Source of the DNA: Roseimarinus sediminis | Lineage (GTDB): Bacteria > Bacteroidota > Bacteroidia > Bacteroidales > Prolixibacteraceae | Length of the DNA stretch: 64,000 bases | Direction: 5' to 3' | Assembly (NCBI RefSeq): GCF_050433125.1 | Contig: NZ_JBNPXV010000004.1 | Span: forward strand, 310,001 to 374,000 | Shown here: positions 1 to 8,565 of the stretch, one piece after another | Numbering within the stretch: the stretch's first letter is position 1 | How the letters are laid out: each line of letters starts with the position of its first letter | The notes under the pieces: generated by a model | The model's input: the letters and a program-made list of their open reading frames with translations, nothing else | Told to the model about the DNA's origin: nothing | Database searches by the model: none | Made by a program: the position numbers and the translations under genes

Positions 1-1
1 C

Positions 2-643
2 ATTCTGGCTACCACCGAAAAGCACAAAATACTGCCAACCATTTTATCACGCTGTCAGATCTTTGATTTCAACCGCATCAAAATTGCCGACATATCGTCT
101 CATTTGCTCGAAGTGGCCGGCAAGGAAGAAGTTGAAATAGACGAGGCCGGGGTAAATGTAATTGCACATAAAGCCGATGGAGCCATGCGTGATGCGCTTT
201 CGGTCTTCGATCAGATTGTCAGCTTTTCGGGAAAGAAAATTACTTATCAGGATGTGATCAGCAACCTGAATGTACTTGATTATGATTACTATTTCAAACT
301 GACTGATTATTTCCTCAAAGGGCAGGTTCCTGAAATCCTGACCACTTTTGGTGAAATTCTGGATTATGGTTTCGATGGACATCATTTCATTTCAGGCTTA
401 AGCACCCATTTCCGCGACTTGCTGGTTTGTAAAGATCCGTCGACTTATCGATTGCTAGAAGTGGGAGGTGAAATACAGGAAAAATACAAAGTACAAGCTA
501 CATCGTGTGAACATGAGTTCTTAATTGAAGCACTTGATCAGGCCAATGCTTGTGATCTGAATTATAAAGCCAGTCAGAACAAGCGACTTCTGGTTGAACT
601 GACCCTGATTAAAATTGCACAAATCACTCAAAAAAAAAAGTAA
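2..643 (+). CDS. dnaX: DNA polymerase III gamma/tau, 0-frame (gamma-length) product, 5' end outside window
   Basis: Clamp-loader ATPase subunit that opens and loads the beta sliding clamp. The reading frame is already open at base 2, so the P-loop part lies upstream of the window. Visible residues start in the sensor-1 region (LATTEKHKILPTILSRCQ), continue through the lid domain (DGAMRDALSVFDQ), and end with the alpha-helical collar domain (about residues 130-210 of the visible part). The frame stops at TAA 641-643, directly after a run of ten A (630-639) plus G. The missing C-terminal part of a Bacteroidota DnaX continues in the -1 frame, so this frame on its own gives a short gamma-like form ending in ...ITQKKK. 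A homopolymer sequencing error is the main alternative to programmed frameshifting. Confidence 0.9.
   Translation: MLATTEKHKILPTILSRCQIFDFNRIKIADISSHLLEVAGKEEVEIDEAGVNVIAHKADGAMRDALSVFDQIVSFSGKKITYQDVISNLNVLDYDYYFKLTDYFLKGQVPEILTTFGEILDYGFDGHHFISGLSTHFRDLLVCKDPSTYRLLEVGGEIQEKYKVQATSCEHEFLIEALDQANACDLNYKASQNKRLLVELTLIKIAQITQKKK
630..643 (+). promoter_or_regulatory. dnaX frameshift site: A10-G-TAA
   Basis: Ten A at 630-639, then G and TAA. In the 0 frame the codons are CAA AAA AAA AAG TAA, so the last seven bases before the stop are A AAA AAG in the phase used by E. coli dnaX. A slip of -1 gives AAA AAA GTA and enters the tau frame. The stop codon directly after the slippery codons is typical of programmed sites. 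No strong downstream stem-loop is visible. A run of ten A could also act by transcriptional slippage, as reported for Thermus dnaX. Confidence 0.65.
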
Positions 644-1272
644 GTTCAGCTAAGAACAACAAGGTACTCGATCCGATTTTTAATGCAGTTGTTTCCACCA
701 ATCCGGCAGTTAATCAAACGAAAGTAGCCAGTACTGCAAAAAGTGCAGCACCAAATGGAATTGCCCGTACGCCAAGTATTCAACGTAAAAAAGCCGGAGA
801 ATTGCGCACCCCGTCGATTTCTGGTGCCTTATCGGGTAAAACCGGTGATGGCGAGACTGAAGTCAAACCGCTTGCGCAAAAACAGTTCAAGGAAGAAGAA
901 GTAGAAACAAATACCCCATTTTCGGAAAAAGAACTCCTTGAAGTGTGGCCTGCCATAGCCGAAAAATATTCCGATCAGTTACATCTGTACAATACACTCG
1001 TGAATAAACCGGTATTGCGCGAAAACTATGTCGTGCAAATAAATGTTGAAAACTCAGTGCAACAAGACAAGCTGCGTTTGCTCAAACCAGAAATAATGGG
1101 CTACCTGCGGCGCTTGTTAAAAAACTCGCTGATCGATGTGCGCATTCAGCTTCTTAAATCATCGAATGAAAAGAAAATATTAACCGATGAACAGAAAATG
1201 AAAGCCATGATCCAGAAAAATCCGGCACTTGCTCTGTTGAAAAACAGGTTTAACCTCGATTTTAATGGTTAA
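640..1272 (+). CDS. dnaX: DnaX tau-specific C-terminal extension, reached by -1 frameshift
   Basis: The -1 frame is open from 613 to the TAA at 1270-1272 and overlaps the end of the 0-frame product. It has no good start of its own; the first start-like codon is TTG 802, inside the linker. The first ~85 residues are a low-complexity linker rich in Ser, Ala, Thr and Lys. A conserved-looking globular end follows (LLEVWPAIAEKYSDQL, then NPALALLKNRFNLDF), which I recognise as the C-terminal domain usual in Bacteroidota DnaX. Inference: the product is the tau tail, made only when ribosome or polymerase slips on the A run just upstream. It would carry contacts to other replisome subunits, as tau tails do in other bacteria. 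Confidence 0.8.
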   Translation, partial: VSSAKNNKVLDPIFNAVVSTNPAVNQTKVASTAKSAAPNGIARTPSIQRKKAGELRTPSISGALSGKTGDGETEVKPLAQKQFKEEEVETNTPFSEKELLEVWPAIAEKYSDQLHLYNTLVNKPVLRENYVVQINVENSVQQDKLRLLKPEIMGYLRRLLKNSLIDVRIQLLKSSNEKKILTDEQKMKAMIQKNPALALLKNRFNLDFNG

Positions 1273-1348
1273 TTAAAGATAAAAGTGCTTGAAATATGAA
1301 GTCAAATTATTAAATTGAACAGCAATTTTAACCATAAAAAGAAAAGTG

Positions 1349-1861
1349 ATGTTAAAAGAAAAAATGGAAAAAGCGCTTAATGAGCAAATCAATAAGGAGC
1401 TGTATTCTTCTTACTTATACCTATCGATGAGTGCCTATGCTCAAACCCTGGGACTTCCGGGTGTTGCCAACTGGATGAAAATTCAGGCAAAAGAAGAACT
1501 AACACATGCCAACAAGTTTTTCGACTATGTGCATGAACGAAATGCCAGGGTATTGCTTCAACCCATTGCCGGCGTCGATACCGAATTTGGAACAGTGATC
1601 AACCTGTTTGAAAGGGTACTTGAGCATGAGCAAATGGTGACAGAATCCATCAACAAGCTGATGGACATTTCGATTGAGCTGAGCGACCATGCTACCCGAA
1701 GCATGCTGCACTGGTTTGTTGATGAGCAAGTTGAAGAGGAAGCCAATGTTCAGGAAATCATTGATAACCTGAAAATGGTTGAAGGCAAAGGTCAGGGCTT
1801 GTTTATGATCGACAAGGATCTTGGTGCAAGAGTATTTGTTGATGAAACACAAAATGCATAA
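1349..1861 (+). CDS. ftnA: Ferritin (non-haem, FtnA type)
   Basis: Cytoplasmic iron-storage protein forming a 24-subunit shell with a ferroxidase centre. The 170 residues are the usual length for bacterial ferritin. The ferroxidase ligands are visible: Glu in the first helix (NKELYSSYLYLSMSAY), the EELTHANKF motif in the second, and Glu/Gln in the third and fourth (VLEHEQMV, FVDEQVEEEA). There is no haem-ligand Met of the bacterioferritin type. I chose ATG 1349 rather than the adjacent GTG 1346. A strong intrinsic terminator follows within 30 bases, so the gene is probably transcribed alone. Confidence 0.95.
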   Translation: MLKEKMEKALNEQINKELYSSYLYLSMSAYAQTLGLPGVANWMKIQAKEELTHANKFFDYVHERNARVLLQPIAGVDTEFGTVINLFERVLEHEQMVTESINKLMDISIELSDHATRSMLHWFVDEQVEEEANVQEIIDNLKMVEGKGQGLFMIDKDLGARVFVDETQNA

Positions 1862-1886
1862 TCTGCTCTATATGAGATGATCTTAA

Positions 1887-1918
1887 AAAGCGATCGCTAA
1901 CTGATCGCTTTTTTTATT
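1887..1918 (+). terminator. Intrinsic terminator after ferritin
   Basis: Perfect 9-bp stem AAAGCGATC (1887-1895) / GATCGCTTT (1903-1911), 7-nt loop, followed by a T tract. Confidence 0.85.
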
Positions 1919-1968
1919 GAAAAATCAGGCGCTATCGCCATTATCTGAGCAAAGCGAACCGCAAAACA

Positions 1969-4839
1969 ATGAAGCAACTAATACTCCTTTTGTGTTTTCT
2001 ACTGACAGCTTCAGTACTAAATGCCCAGTATTTCAATAACGGGCAAAACAGTGCTGGCATAAAATGGAAACGAATAGAAAGCCTTCATTTTGAGGTAATT
2101 TTCCCTGAAGGATTTGAAGAAAAAGCAAAAGCCATCGCAGGGATGATGGAAAAATCGTACGATTATGCCACCGTTACCCTGAAACAAAAGCCTAAAAAAA
2201 TATCGGTCATACTGCACACCGAAACGGTTAAATCGAATGCTTTTCTGGGTTGGGCTCCCAGCCGGATCGAAATGTTTACCACTCCGCATCCGGAAATTTA
2301 TTCGCAGGACTGGCTTGAACAATTGGCCATTCATGAATTCAGACACATGGTGCAAATAAGTAAAATTGAGTCGGAAATGCCCCGTGTACTCCGTTTTCTT
2401 TTTGGCGAACAGGCAGCAGCACTGATCACCGCTGCTTATCTGCCTTTCTGGTTCATCGAGGGCGATGCTGTGGCCATCGAAACAGGGCTTAGCAACAGTG
2501 GAAGGGGACGATTTCCGGCTTTTCATCGTGAATTGAAAGCTCAGTTGGTTGAAAACAATCCATTCTCCTACAGTAAAGCTTATCTTGGATCGTACAAGGA
2601 TCATGTTCCCAACCACTATCAAATGGGCTATTTTATGACTGCCACGCCCCGCATGCTCTACAACAAGCCGGTTTGGGATGAAGTAGTTCATCATGTGGCA
2701 GCCCATCCGTTCAGCTTTGTTGCTTTTAACCAGGGTTTGAAAAAATCGCTTGGCTTGAATAAAACAGAACTCTACGATACCGTTTTTAATTACCTCGAAC
2801 AACGTTGGAGAGAAGAAGATAAGTATAAATTTTCCACTGCTTATCAGCTTCTATCGCCAAAACAAGAGGCCTATACCAATTATCGTTACGGATATCCACT
2901 CGGCAATAAAAAATATCTTGCTCTTCGCTCATCATTGAATGACATCGACCGTTTCGTAGTATTGGATTCAATCGGTCGTGAAGAAAAGTTGTTTACTCCG
3001 GGTTCTGCATTCAAGGCTTCAATATCGCAGCAGGATGAGCTGCTGATCTGGAGTGAAAGACTGGCTCACCCGCGCTGGCACCACAACGACCGCTCCTTGT
3101 TGCGAATATTTAATATTAATACACGTAAGAATGAAAATCGCAGGTACGATTTCACGCTGTTTAGTCCTGTGTTATCGCCTGATAAAGAATACATTGCAGC
3201 GGTAAAGGTTGCCCGTTATCAATTCTCGCTCATCGTCATCGATCGTGGAAGTGGCAAAATTGTAAAGGAGCTGAAAACGAAAGAGAACGACTTCTTTATT
3301 AACCCTTCATGGAGTCCCGATGGGAAAGTGTTGTACACAGTGGCCATGCGCGAAAACAAGAAGTCCATTCGAAAAGTCGATTTGGAAACCGGGCGTTTTA
3401 ATGTTGTTTTTCCATACAATAATCAGGAAATTGCCTATCCCATCGCATGGAACAATGGGCTTGCATTTGTTGCAGGCTACAGTGGTGTCGATGACTTGTA
3501 TTTCCTGGATGAAAATAAACAATTGTTCAGGCTTGTTGCTTCACGCTTTGGACTCAGCAATCCTGCAATCATTAAAAATGAACTGGTTTTTAGTACCTAT
3601 ACTGCCAAAGGCTATCAGCTGGCTGGTATTCCGGTCGATTCACTGCAATTTAAGTTTGTTAACATCGATAGCATACCATTTAATTATCCGATTGCAAACA
3701 CGCTGGCACGTCAGGAGCCCGGGGTAATTGATTTTTCTATCGATGATGGAATCAGCTATCAGTCAGAAAAATACAACAAAACTGCCAGATTGTTTAAATT
3801 TCACAGTTGGGCTCCGGTTTCAATCGATCCGTACCATTACAGGCTTTATCCCGGAATTTCGGTAATGAGTCAAAACATGCTCAGTACCACGGAATTTACT
3901 GCAGGGTACCGTTACTTTAACAATTCGAAACGAGGAGAATATTATCTCAATCTCAAATACATGGGCTGGTACCCCGTACTGAATGTTGGCATTGATCACG
4001 GACCTCGGGAAACAAGCTACTTGCAGCTCAATCAGTATGTCAATTCCAATCATGAGGTAGTTCGCACCGATACCATTTCTAAGTCTTTCCGATGGAAAAA
4101 CAGCGATGTCAATCTTCACGTTTATTTGCCTTTGAATTTGAGCCGTGGACGGTTCTTTTCAAAAATTCAACCACGGCTCAGATACAATCTTTCGTCGGTT
4201 AAAGCCAATGATGATGCTCCGGCAAGTTGGACCGATGGCAGTTATCATGCGATGGAAGCCGGACTTTATTTCTACCACATCATGCATCAGTCTCAACAGG
4301 ACCTGCTTCCTAATCTGGGTTTCATTTTTGATGGTGCTTTTATTCGTTCACTTGGAGGAATTGCCGGCAACAGTTCGATGTATGCGTTGGCAGCCACCAC
4401 CTATTTGCCCGGCTTGCATAATAATCACGGTTTGTCGCTCTATGCTGGCTATCAGCAGAGAAGCAGGTCAGAATATGCATTTTCCGATCGCATCAGAGTG
4501 GCCCGTGGGCATCTTCATGTGAGCAACGACAAGCTTTATACCATAAGTGCTGAATACCAGCTTCCCCTGTTTTATCCCGACTGGCAGCTGGGTCATCTTG
4601 CTTACTTCAAGCGTTTTAATATGAGTGTCTTTTACGACCAGACACACTACAGTCAGCTCCAAAATAGTGATACTGGTGCGGACTATGGCGGGATACTTCA
4701 ATCGTCCGGAATTGATCTCAGTACCAACATGCACCTCCTGGGTTTTATTGCACCTGTTGAACTGGGAATTCGTTCGGCCTATTTGTTCGACAACTCGTTT
4801 CACTTCGATTTTCTTTTCAATATTCAATTTACCTTTTAA
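1969..4839 (+). CDS. Exported surface protein: HEXXH gluzincin-like domain, beta-propeller, C-terminal barrel-like region
   Basis: 956 residues. A Sec signal peptide (1-19, cut after LNA) is followed by a peptidase-MA-like domain with HEFRH (residues 122-126) and, about 40 residues later, FIEGDA with Glu164, the spacing expected for the third zinc ligand of gluzincins. Residues ~280-620 contain TolB/WD40-like blades (for example FINPSWSPDGKVLY). The last ~330 residues are rich in alternating aromatic strands and end in FNIQFTF, as in outer-membrane beta-barrels. Inference: an outer-membrane-anchored metallopeptidase or pseudopeptidase facing the cell surface or periplasm. The substrate is unknown. 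It stands alone between the ferritin terminator and the nitroreductase. Confidence 0.8.
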   Translation: MKQLILLLCFLLTASVLNAQYFNNGQNSAGIKWKRIESLHFEVIFPEGFEEKAKAIAGMMEKSYDYATVTLKQKPKKISVILHTETVKSNAFLGWAPSRIEMFTTPHPEIYSQDWLEQLAIHEFRHMVQISKIESEMPRVLRFLFGEQAAALITAAYLPFWFIEGDAVAIETGLSNSGRGRFPAFHRELKAQLVENNPFSYSKAYLGSYKDHVPNHYQMGYFMTATPRMLYNKPVWDEVVHHVAAHPFSFVAFNQGLKKSLGLNKTELYDTVFNYLEQRWREEDKYKFSTAYQLLSPKQEAYTNYRYGYPLGNKKYLALRSSLNDIDRFVVLDSIGREEKLFTPGSAFKASISQQDELLIWSERLAHPRWHHNDRSLLRIFNINTRKNENRRYDFTLFSPVLSPDKEYIAAVKVARYQFSLIVIDRGSGKIVKELKTKENDFFINPSWSPDGKVLYTVAMRENKKSIRKVDLETGRFNVVFPYNNQEIAYPIAWNNGLAFVAGYSGVDDLYFLDENKQLFRLVASRFGLSNPAIIKNELVFSTYTAKGYQLAGIPVDSLQFKFVNIDSIPFNYPIANTLARQEPGVIDFSIDDGISYQSEKYNKTARLFKFHSWAPVSIDPYHYRLYPGISVMSQNMLSTTEFTAGYRYFNNSKRGEYYLNLKYMGWYPVLNVGIDHGPRETSYLQLNQYVNSNHEVVRTDTISKSFRWKNSDVNLHVYLPLNLSRGRFFSKIQPRLRYNLSSVKANDDAPASWTDGSYHAMEAGLYFYHIMHQSQQDLLPNLGFIFDGAFIRSLGGIAGNSSMYALAATTYLPGLHNNHGLSLYAGYQQRSRSEYAFSDRIRVARGHLHVSNDKLYTISAEYQLPLFYPDWQLGHLAYFKRFNMSVFYDQTHYSQLQNSDTGADYGGILQSSGIDLSTNMHLLGFIAPVELGIRSAYLFDNSFHFDFLFNIQFTF

Positions 4840-4897
4840 ACATAAACCATCGTTCGAATTGTCTGTTTTAATAGTTTAACCCAAAAACTTAAAACAG

Positions 4898-5473
4898 ATG
4901 TTACAAAACGAAATTAATAAGCACATTAGTGATCGCTACAGTCCAAGGGCTTATGCCAACACGGCCCTTAGTGAGGCAACAATAACCAGCTTGTTTGAGG
5001 CAGCACGATGGGCAGCTTCGGCCCGTAACAATCAACCGTGGCGCTTTATTTATGCTGTTAGAGAAGATAGCGGGCGCTGGAATAAACTTTTTGATTGTTT
5101 AAGTGAATCGAATCAGAAATGGGTCGCTAATGCACCCTTTCTAATGTTGGCACTGGTTCAAAAAACCGATCCCAATACGAATAAAAATCGTTCGCACGTC
5201 GATTATCAGCTTGGTCTGGCCATGGGAAACTTCACTTTACAGGCCATGAGCATGGGAATTTATTTGAGAAATATGGGAGGTTATGATCCTGAAAAGGCGA
5301 TCGAAAATTTTCAGATTCCTGAAATCTATGAACCAGTTGTAATGGTGGCAGCCGGTTATCCCGATAAAAACGAAATCTTCGATGAAGATCTGAAAGTTCC
5401 AGTAGGCGAAGAGAGAAAACGCAGACCTCTCAATGAACTGATTTATGACGGCGATTGGGAGCTTTTACGTTAA
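4898..5473 (+). CDS. Nitroreductase family flavoprotein
   Basis: 191 residues, the normal size for FMN-dependent nitroreductase-fold oxidoreductases, which use NAD(P)H to reduce nitro compounds, quinones or similar acceptors. The N-terminal FMN phosphate/ring-binding motif is clear (RYSPRAYAN, then AARWAASARNNQPWRF), and the mid-protein GLAMGNFTLQAMSMG helix matches the family. The physiological substrate cannot be told from sequence. A terminator lies 75 bases downstream. Confidence 0.9.
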   Translation: MLQNEINKHISDRYSPRAYANTALSEATITSLFEAARWAASARNNQPWRFIYAVREDSGRWNKLFDCLSESNQKWVANAPFLMLALVQKTDPNTNKNRSHVDYQLGLAMGNFTLQAMSMGIYLRNMGGYDPEKAIENFQIPEIYEPVVMVAAGYPDKNEIFDEDLKVPVGEERKRRPLNELIYDGDWELLR

Positions 5474-5547
5474 AATGTATTTTTTAAATAGGTTTTGTCA
5501 GTCGTAATCGTCGATTAACATACTGACAGGATAGTAGTTAATAGTCG

Positions 5548-5589
5548 AAATGTGCGATTTTCAGGTCTTGAGAATCGCACATTTTTTGT
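5548..5589 (+). terminator. Intrinsic terminator after the nitroreductase
   Basis: 12-bp perfect stem AAATGTGCGATT (5548-5559) / AATCGCACATTT (5573-5584), 13-nt loop, T tract at 5582-5587. Confidence 0.8.
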
Positions 5590-6306
5590 TTTCTGCGTCC
5601 AGTGTAATGAAAAATCAAATCTGATGGTTTAATACTGCTTTACTTTGAATAAGTTCTTGGTCTGGCAAAGAACTTCAAATCTGTTGGAGTGGAAGATGAA
5701 TTTCATCTTATCGTTATTCAGCAATGTTTTGAAAAGAAGCATTCGATTGAAAAAATGAAATTGAACATTGTCACTAAAATCAATATAGAAATGTAAATAG
5801 CGCAGTGTAGCATGATAAGTTACATTTGTGATTCACCTATGTAATTTACTTTCTGGGCGATTATTTACATAAAACAACTGATAACACTTTACAATTCTAC
5901 ACTAAAGACAATACTAAAACCAGTCATTATATAAAAGCACTTTAAAGGCATCAAATAACTAATAACCAGTGATAAAAGCGTGTTATTTGTAATAATTGTT
6001 TAACTGATTTGTTGTTTTTGTGTACAATTGTCAACAATGGCGCTTATTTCGGTATAATAAAAGACTATAGCACTCTATTCCAGATATTTTATGGTGATTA
6101 CATCAAATATTACTTCACGTGGTCTAATTTGGCTTAAGTGACAATGAAACAATGATTTGATTTATATGCGGCCCAATGTCCCTGTTACATCTGTACATTC
6201 CAGATAGTTTACATTTCTGTTTTCTTGTTTACAATATTTCAACTACATTTGTAACATGTTGATTGTCGGGAATTGTTTAGAAATGTAAAACCTTCATAAG
6301 TACTGT
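5590..6306 (+). promoter_or_regulatory. Long AT-rich intergenic region with repeated TTTACA/TGTAAA words
   Basis: No convincing gene. The word TTTACA(T) or its complement recurs at about 5790, 5819, 5839, 5863, 5888, 6207, 6227 and 6282, with related TTACAT/TGTACA at 6021, 6184 and 6192 and TGTAAC at 6250. ATTCCAGATA occurs twice, near 6078 and 6197. The cluster ends just before the ATG of the XRE regulator. It could be a multi-site operator for that regulator, but random occurrence in AT-rich DNA is not excluded. Confidence 0.4.
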
Positions 6307-6759
6307 ATGCGTGAGCGAATACTGGAATTCATAGAGGCCGAGCAAATAAGTGCTGCCGAGTTTGCTGATAAAATAGGTGTACAACGATCAAGTGTCTCCC
6401 ATGTATTAAATGGAAGAAATAATCCCGGGTTTGCCTTTATTCAAAAAATACTTGAAGCATATCCCTCCATTAATTCGAGATGGTTGTTGACCGGGTCGGG
6501 TAAAATTTACGATAAATCACCGCATGAGTCCGAAAACAAAGCCATTGAACAAGATTTGTTTTCAACAGTTGCAAGCACTCAGCCAGTAAATGAACAGCCG
6601 GCAGGTAAACCACCGCAAACCATTGATAACACTGTACATGAACAGTATCAACCTGAACCTGCCAACGAGCCGCTTAAGGCGGAGCAGGACAAAGAGGTGG
6701 TAAGGGTGTTGATATTTTATAACGACCACACTTTCGAAGATTTTCGTCCTGCAAAATAA
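6307..6759 (+). CDS. XRE-family helix-turn-helix DNA-binding protein
   Basis: 150 residues. The N-terminal HTH_3 domain (about 1-65) includes the recognition region SAAEFADKIGVQRSSVSHVL (residues 15-34) followed by NGRNNPGFAFIQKIL and the typical WLLTGSG end. The remaining ~85 residues are a low-complexity Pro/Gln/Glu-rich linker ending in a short conserved-looking segment (VVRVLIFYNDHTFEDFRP). Proteins of this shape are common in Bacteroidota and are probably DNA-binding regulators. Target and ligand are unknown. The upstream region is unusually long and carries repeated short motifs that could be its own operators. Confidence 0.85.
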   Translation: MRERILEFIEAEQISAAEFADKIGVQRSSVSHVLNGRNNPGFAFIQKILEAYPSINSRWLLTGSGKIYDKSPHESENKAIEQDLFSTVASTQPVNEQPAGKPPQTIDNTVHEQYQPEPANEPLKAEQDKEVVRVLIFYNDHTFEDFRPAK

Positions 6760-6765
6760 TTGTAG

Positions 6766-6773
6766 TATCTTTG
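6766..6773 (+). promoter_or_regulatory. Candidate promoter -7 element for pyrKD
   Basis: TATCTTTG fits the Bacteroidota TAnnTTTG element. A TTTT/TTTC at 6741-6745 lies near the -33 position. It starts 6 bases after the XRE stop codon and ~95 bases before pyrK. Confidence 0.5.
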
Positions 6774-6865
6774 CCGCAATTAAAAATAAACGAATACAGG
6801 TAAGCAGCTGGAAGTAGATAAGCAGCTCATTTTATTCCTGTTGCATCAATAAACAATATTTGCGG

Positions 6866-7642
6866 ATGAAGAAAAAAGTTGGTGATTTGCTGGTAACAGA
6901 AAATGTACAGCTCAATCACGACAATTATCTGATAACTCTTCAAACTGAAGAAGCTCTTGAACCCATACGACCAGGACAATTTGTAAACATCAGGGTTAAA
7001 GATGCCTCGACAACTTTCCTGCGCCGGCCATTTTCGGTTCATGATGTTGATTACAGCAACAATTCCTTTTCTATTTTGGTAAAGACCGTAGGTGAAGGTA
7101 GCTTTCATCTAAGCAGGGCAAAAGCCGGTGAACGACTTGATGTGCTGTTTCCACTTGGAAATGGATTTTCAAGTCCTCAAAAGGGCGAAACCATTTTATT
7201 AATTGGGGGAGGCGTTGGAATTGCTCCCATGATGCAAATGGCAAGGGAGTCGAAAGAAATTGGTGCCAAAGTCATTATACTACTGGGAGCCCGTTCAGCT
7301 GAAGATCATATTCTTCTCGACGAATTCTCAAAACATGGCGAACTCTTATTAACCAGCAACGATGGTTCGCTGGGAATTCCGGGCTTTGTAACCGACCATC
7401 CAATACTCAATCAATCAAAGCATATTGACCGTATTTATTGCTGTGGACCCGATCCAATGATGCAGGCTGTAGCTAAAAAAGCAAAACAACTGAACATCGA
7501 TTGCGAAGTTTCACTTGAAAATATGATGGCTTGTGGTTATGGTGTATGTCTTTGTTGCGTTACAAAGACTAAAACCGGCAATCAATGCGTTTGTACCGAA
7601 GGTCCCGTGTTCAATATAAATGATCTTGAATGGCAGATTTAA
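6866..7642 (+). CDS. pyrK: Dihydroorotate dehydrogenase B, electron-transfer subunit
   Basis: Carries electrons from the PyrD FMN through FAD and a [2Fe-2S] cluster to NAD+ in pyrimidine synthesis. 258 residues from ATG 6866; the TTG at 6860 is a less likely start. Ferredoxin-reductase fold: FAD-binding RRPFSVHD (residues 53-60), NAD-binding IGGGVGIAPM (113-122), and CCGPDPMM (192-199). The cluster cysteines are at the C-terminus: Cys223, Cys228, Cys231 and Cys243 in the pattern ACGYGVCLCC...CTEGPVF. The gene overlaps pyrD by 13 bases, showing translational coupling of the two subunits. Confidence 0.95.
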   Translation: MKKKVGDLLVTENVQLNHDNYLITLQTEEALEPIRPGQFVNIRVKDASTTFLRRPFSVHDVDYSNNSFSILVKTVGEGSFHLSRAKAGERLDVLFPLGNGFSSPQKGETILLIGGGVGIAPMMQMARESKEIGAKVIILLGARSAEDHILLDEFSKHGELLLTSNDGSLGIPGFVTDHPILNQSKHIDRIYCCGPDPMMQAVAKKAKQLNIDCEVSLENMMACGYGVCLCCVTKTKTGNQCVCTEGPVFNINDLEWQI

Positions 7643-8541
7643 AAGTTAATATTGGAAAGTTGGTGTTAAAAAACCCGGTGATGTCGGCATCAGGAACCTT
7701 TGGAAATGGTGTTGAATTCGACGACTTTATCAATGTAAGCGATCTGGGAGGAATTTTGCTAAAAGGTACCACCCTGCATCACCGCGAAGGAAATGACTAT
7801 CCACGTATGGCCGAAACTCCATCGGGAATGCTGAATGCTGTAGGCCTGCAAAACAAAGGAGCAGACTACTTTTGCAAGCACATTTATCCTCATGTTGCTA
7901 AATACGACACCAATGTAATTGTTAATGTAAATGGCTCAACTGTTGAAGAGTACATCGAATTAACCGAGCGAATCAATGAACTGGATAAGATTGCTGCCAT
8001 TGAATTAAATATTTCTTGTCCGAATGTAAAAGAAGGCGGAATGGCCTTTGGAACCAGTTGCCCCATGGCTGAACAGGTTACCAGGGCCGTGCGAAAAGTG
8101 TATGATAAAACGCTCATCGTTAAGCTTTCACCCAATGTCACCAATATTGCCGACATCGCATTAGCGGTTGAATCAGAAGGGGCCGACAGTGTGTCGCTGG
8201 TAAATACCTTTTTAGGAATGGCGATTAATGCCGAAAAAAGAACACCGGTACTTTCTACTGTTACAGGCGGACTTTCGGGACCAGCCATTAAACCCATTGC
8301 ATTACGCATGGTATGGCAGGTAGCGCAAGCTGTTAAAGTACCTGTAATAGGGATGGGGGGAATCATGAATGCAACCGATGCCATTGAATTTATGCTGGCA
8401 GGTGCTTCTGCTGTTCAGATTGGTACTGCCAATTTTATTAATCCCCACATCAGCATTGAAATTATTCAGGGTATTGAGCAATACCTGACAAGGCATAAAA
8501 TGAATTCAGTTAGCGAAATAATCGGCGGTTTACAATTGTAA
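7630..8541 (+). CDS. pyrD: Dihydroorotate dehydrogenase, class 1B catalytic subunit
   Basis: Oxidises dihydroorotate to orotate using FMN. 303 residues, TIM barrel. The class-1 catalytic base is Cys130 in ELNISCPNVKEGG, which separates it from the class-2 membrane enzymes (Ser). Other visible family motifs are SGTFGNG near residue 21, the substrate-binding NAVGLQNKG (69-77), VKLSPNVTNI, and the phosphate-binding GMGGIMNATDAIEFMLAGASAVQIGT near the C-terminus (read in two parts). The 13-base overlap with pyrK supports the class 1B heterotetramer. Confidence 0.96.
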   Translation: MADLKVNIGKLVLKNPVMSASGTFGNGVEFDDFINVSDLGGILLKGTTLHHREGNDYPRMAETPSGMLNAVGLQNKGADYFCKHIYPHVAKYDTNVIVNVNGSTVEEYIELTERINELDKIAAIELNISCPNVKEGGMAFGTSCPMAEQVTRAVRKVYDKTLIVKLSPNVTNIADIALAVESEGADSVSLVNTFLGMAINAEKRTPVLSTVTGGLSGPAIKPIALRMVWQVAQAVKVPVIGMGGIMNATDAIEFMLAGASAVQIGTANFINPHISIEIIQGIEQYLTRHKMNSVSEIIGGLQL

Positions 8542-8565
8542 TCAGCCCTCATTGTCAGTATTTTA

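Noticed and set aside
2017..2802. 261-residue minus-strand frame
   Set aside because: Shadow of the large exported protein gene on the plus strand.
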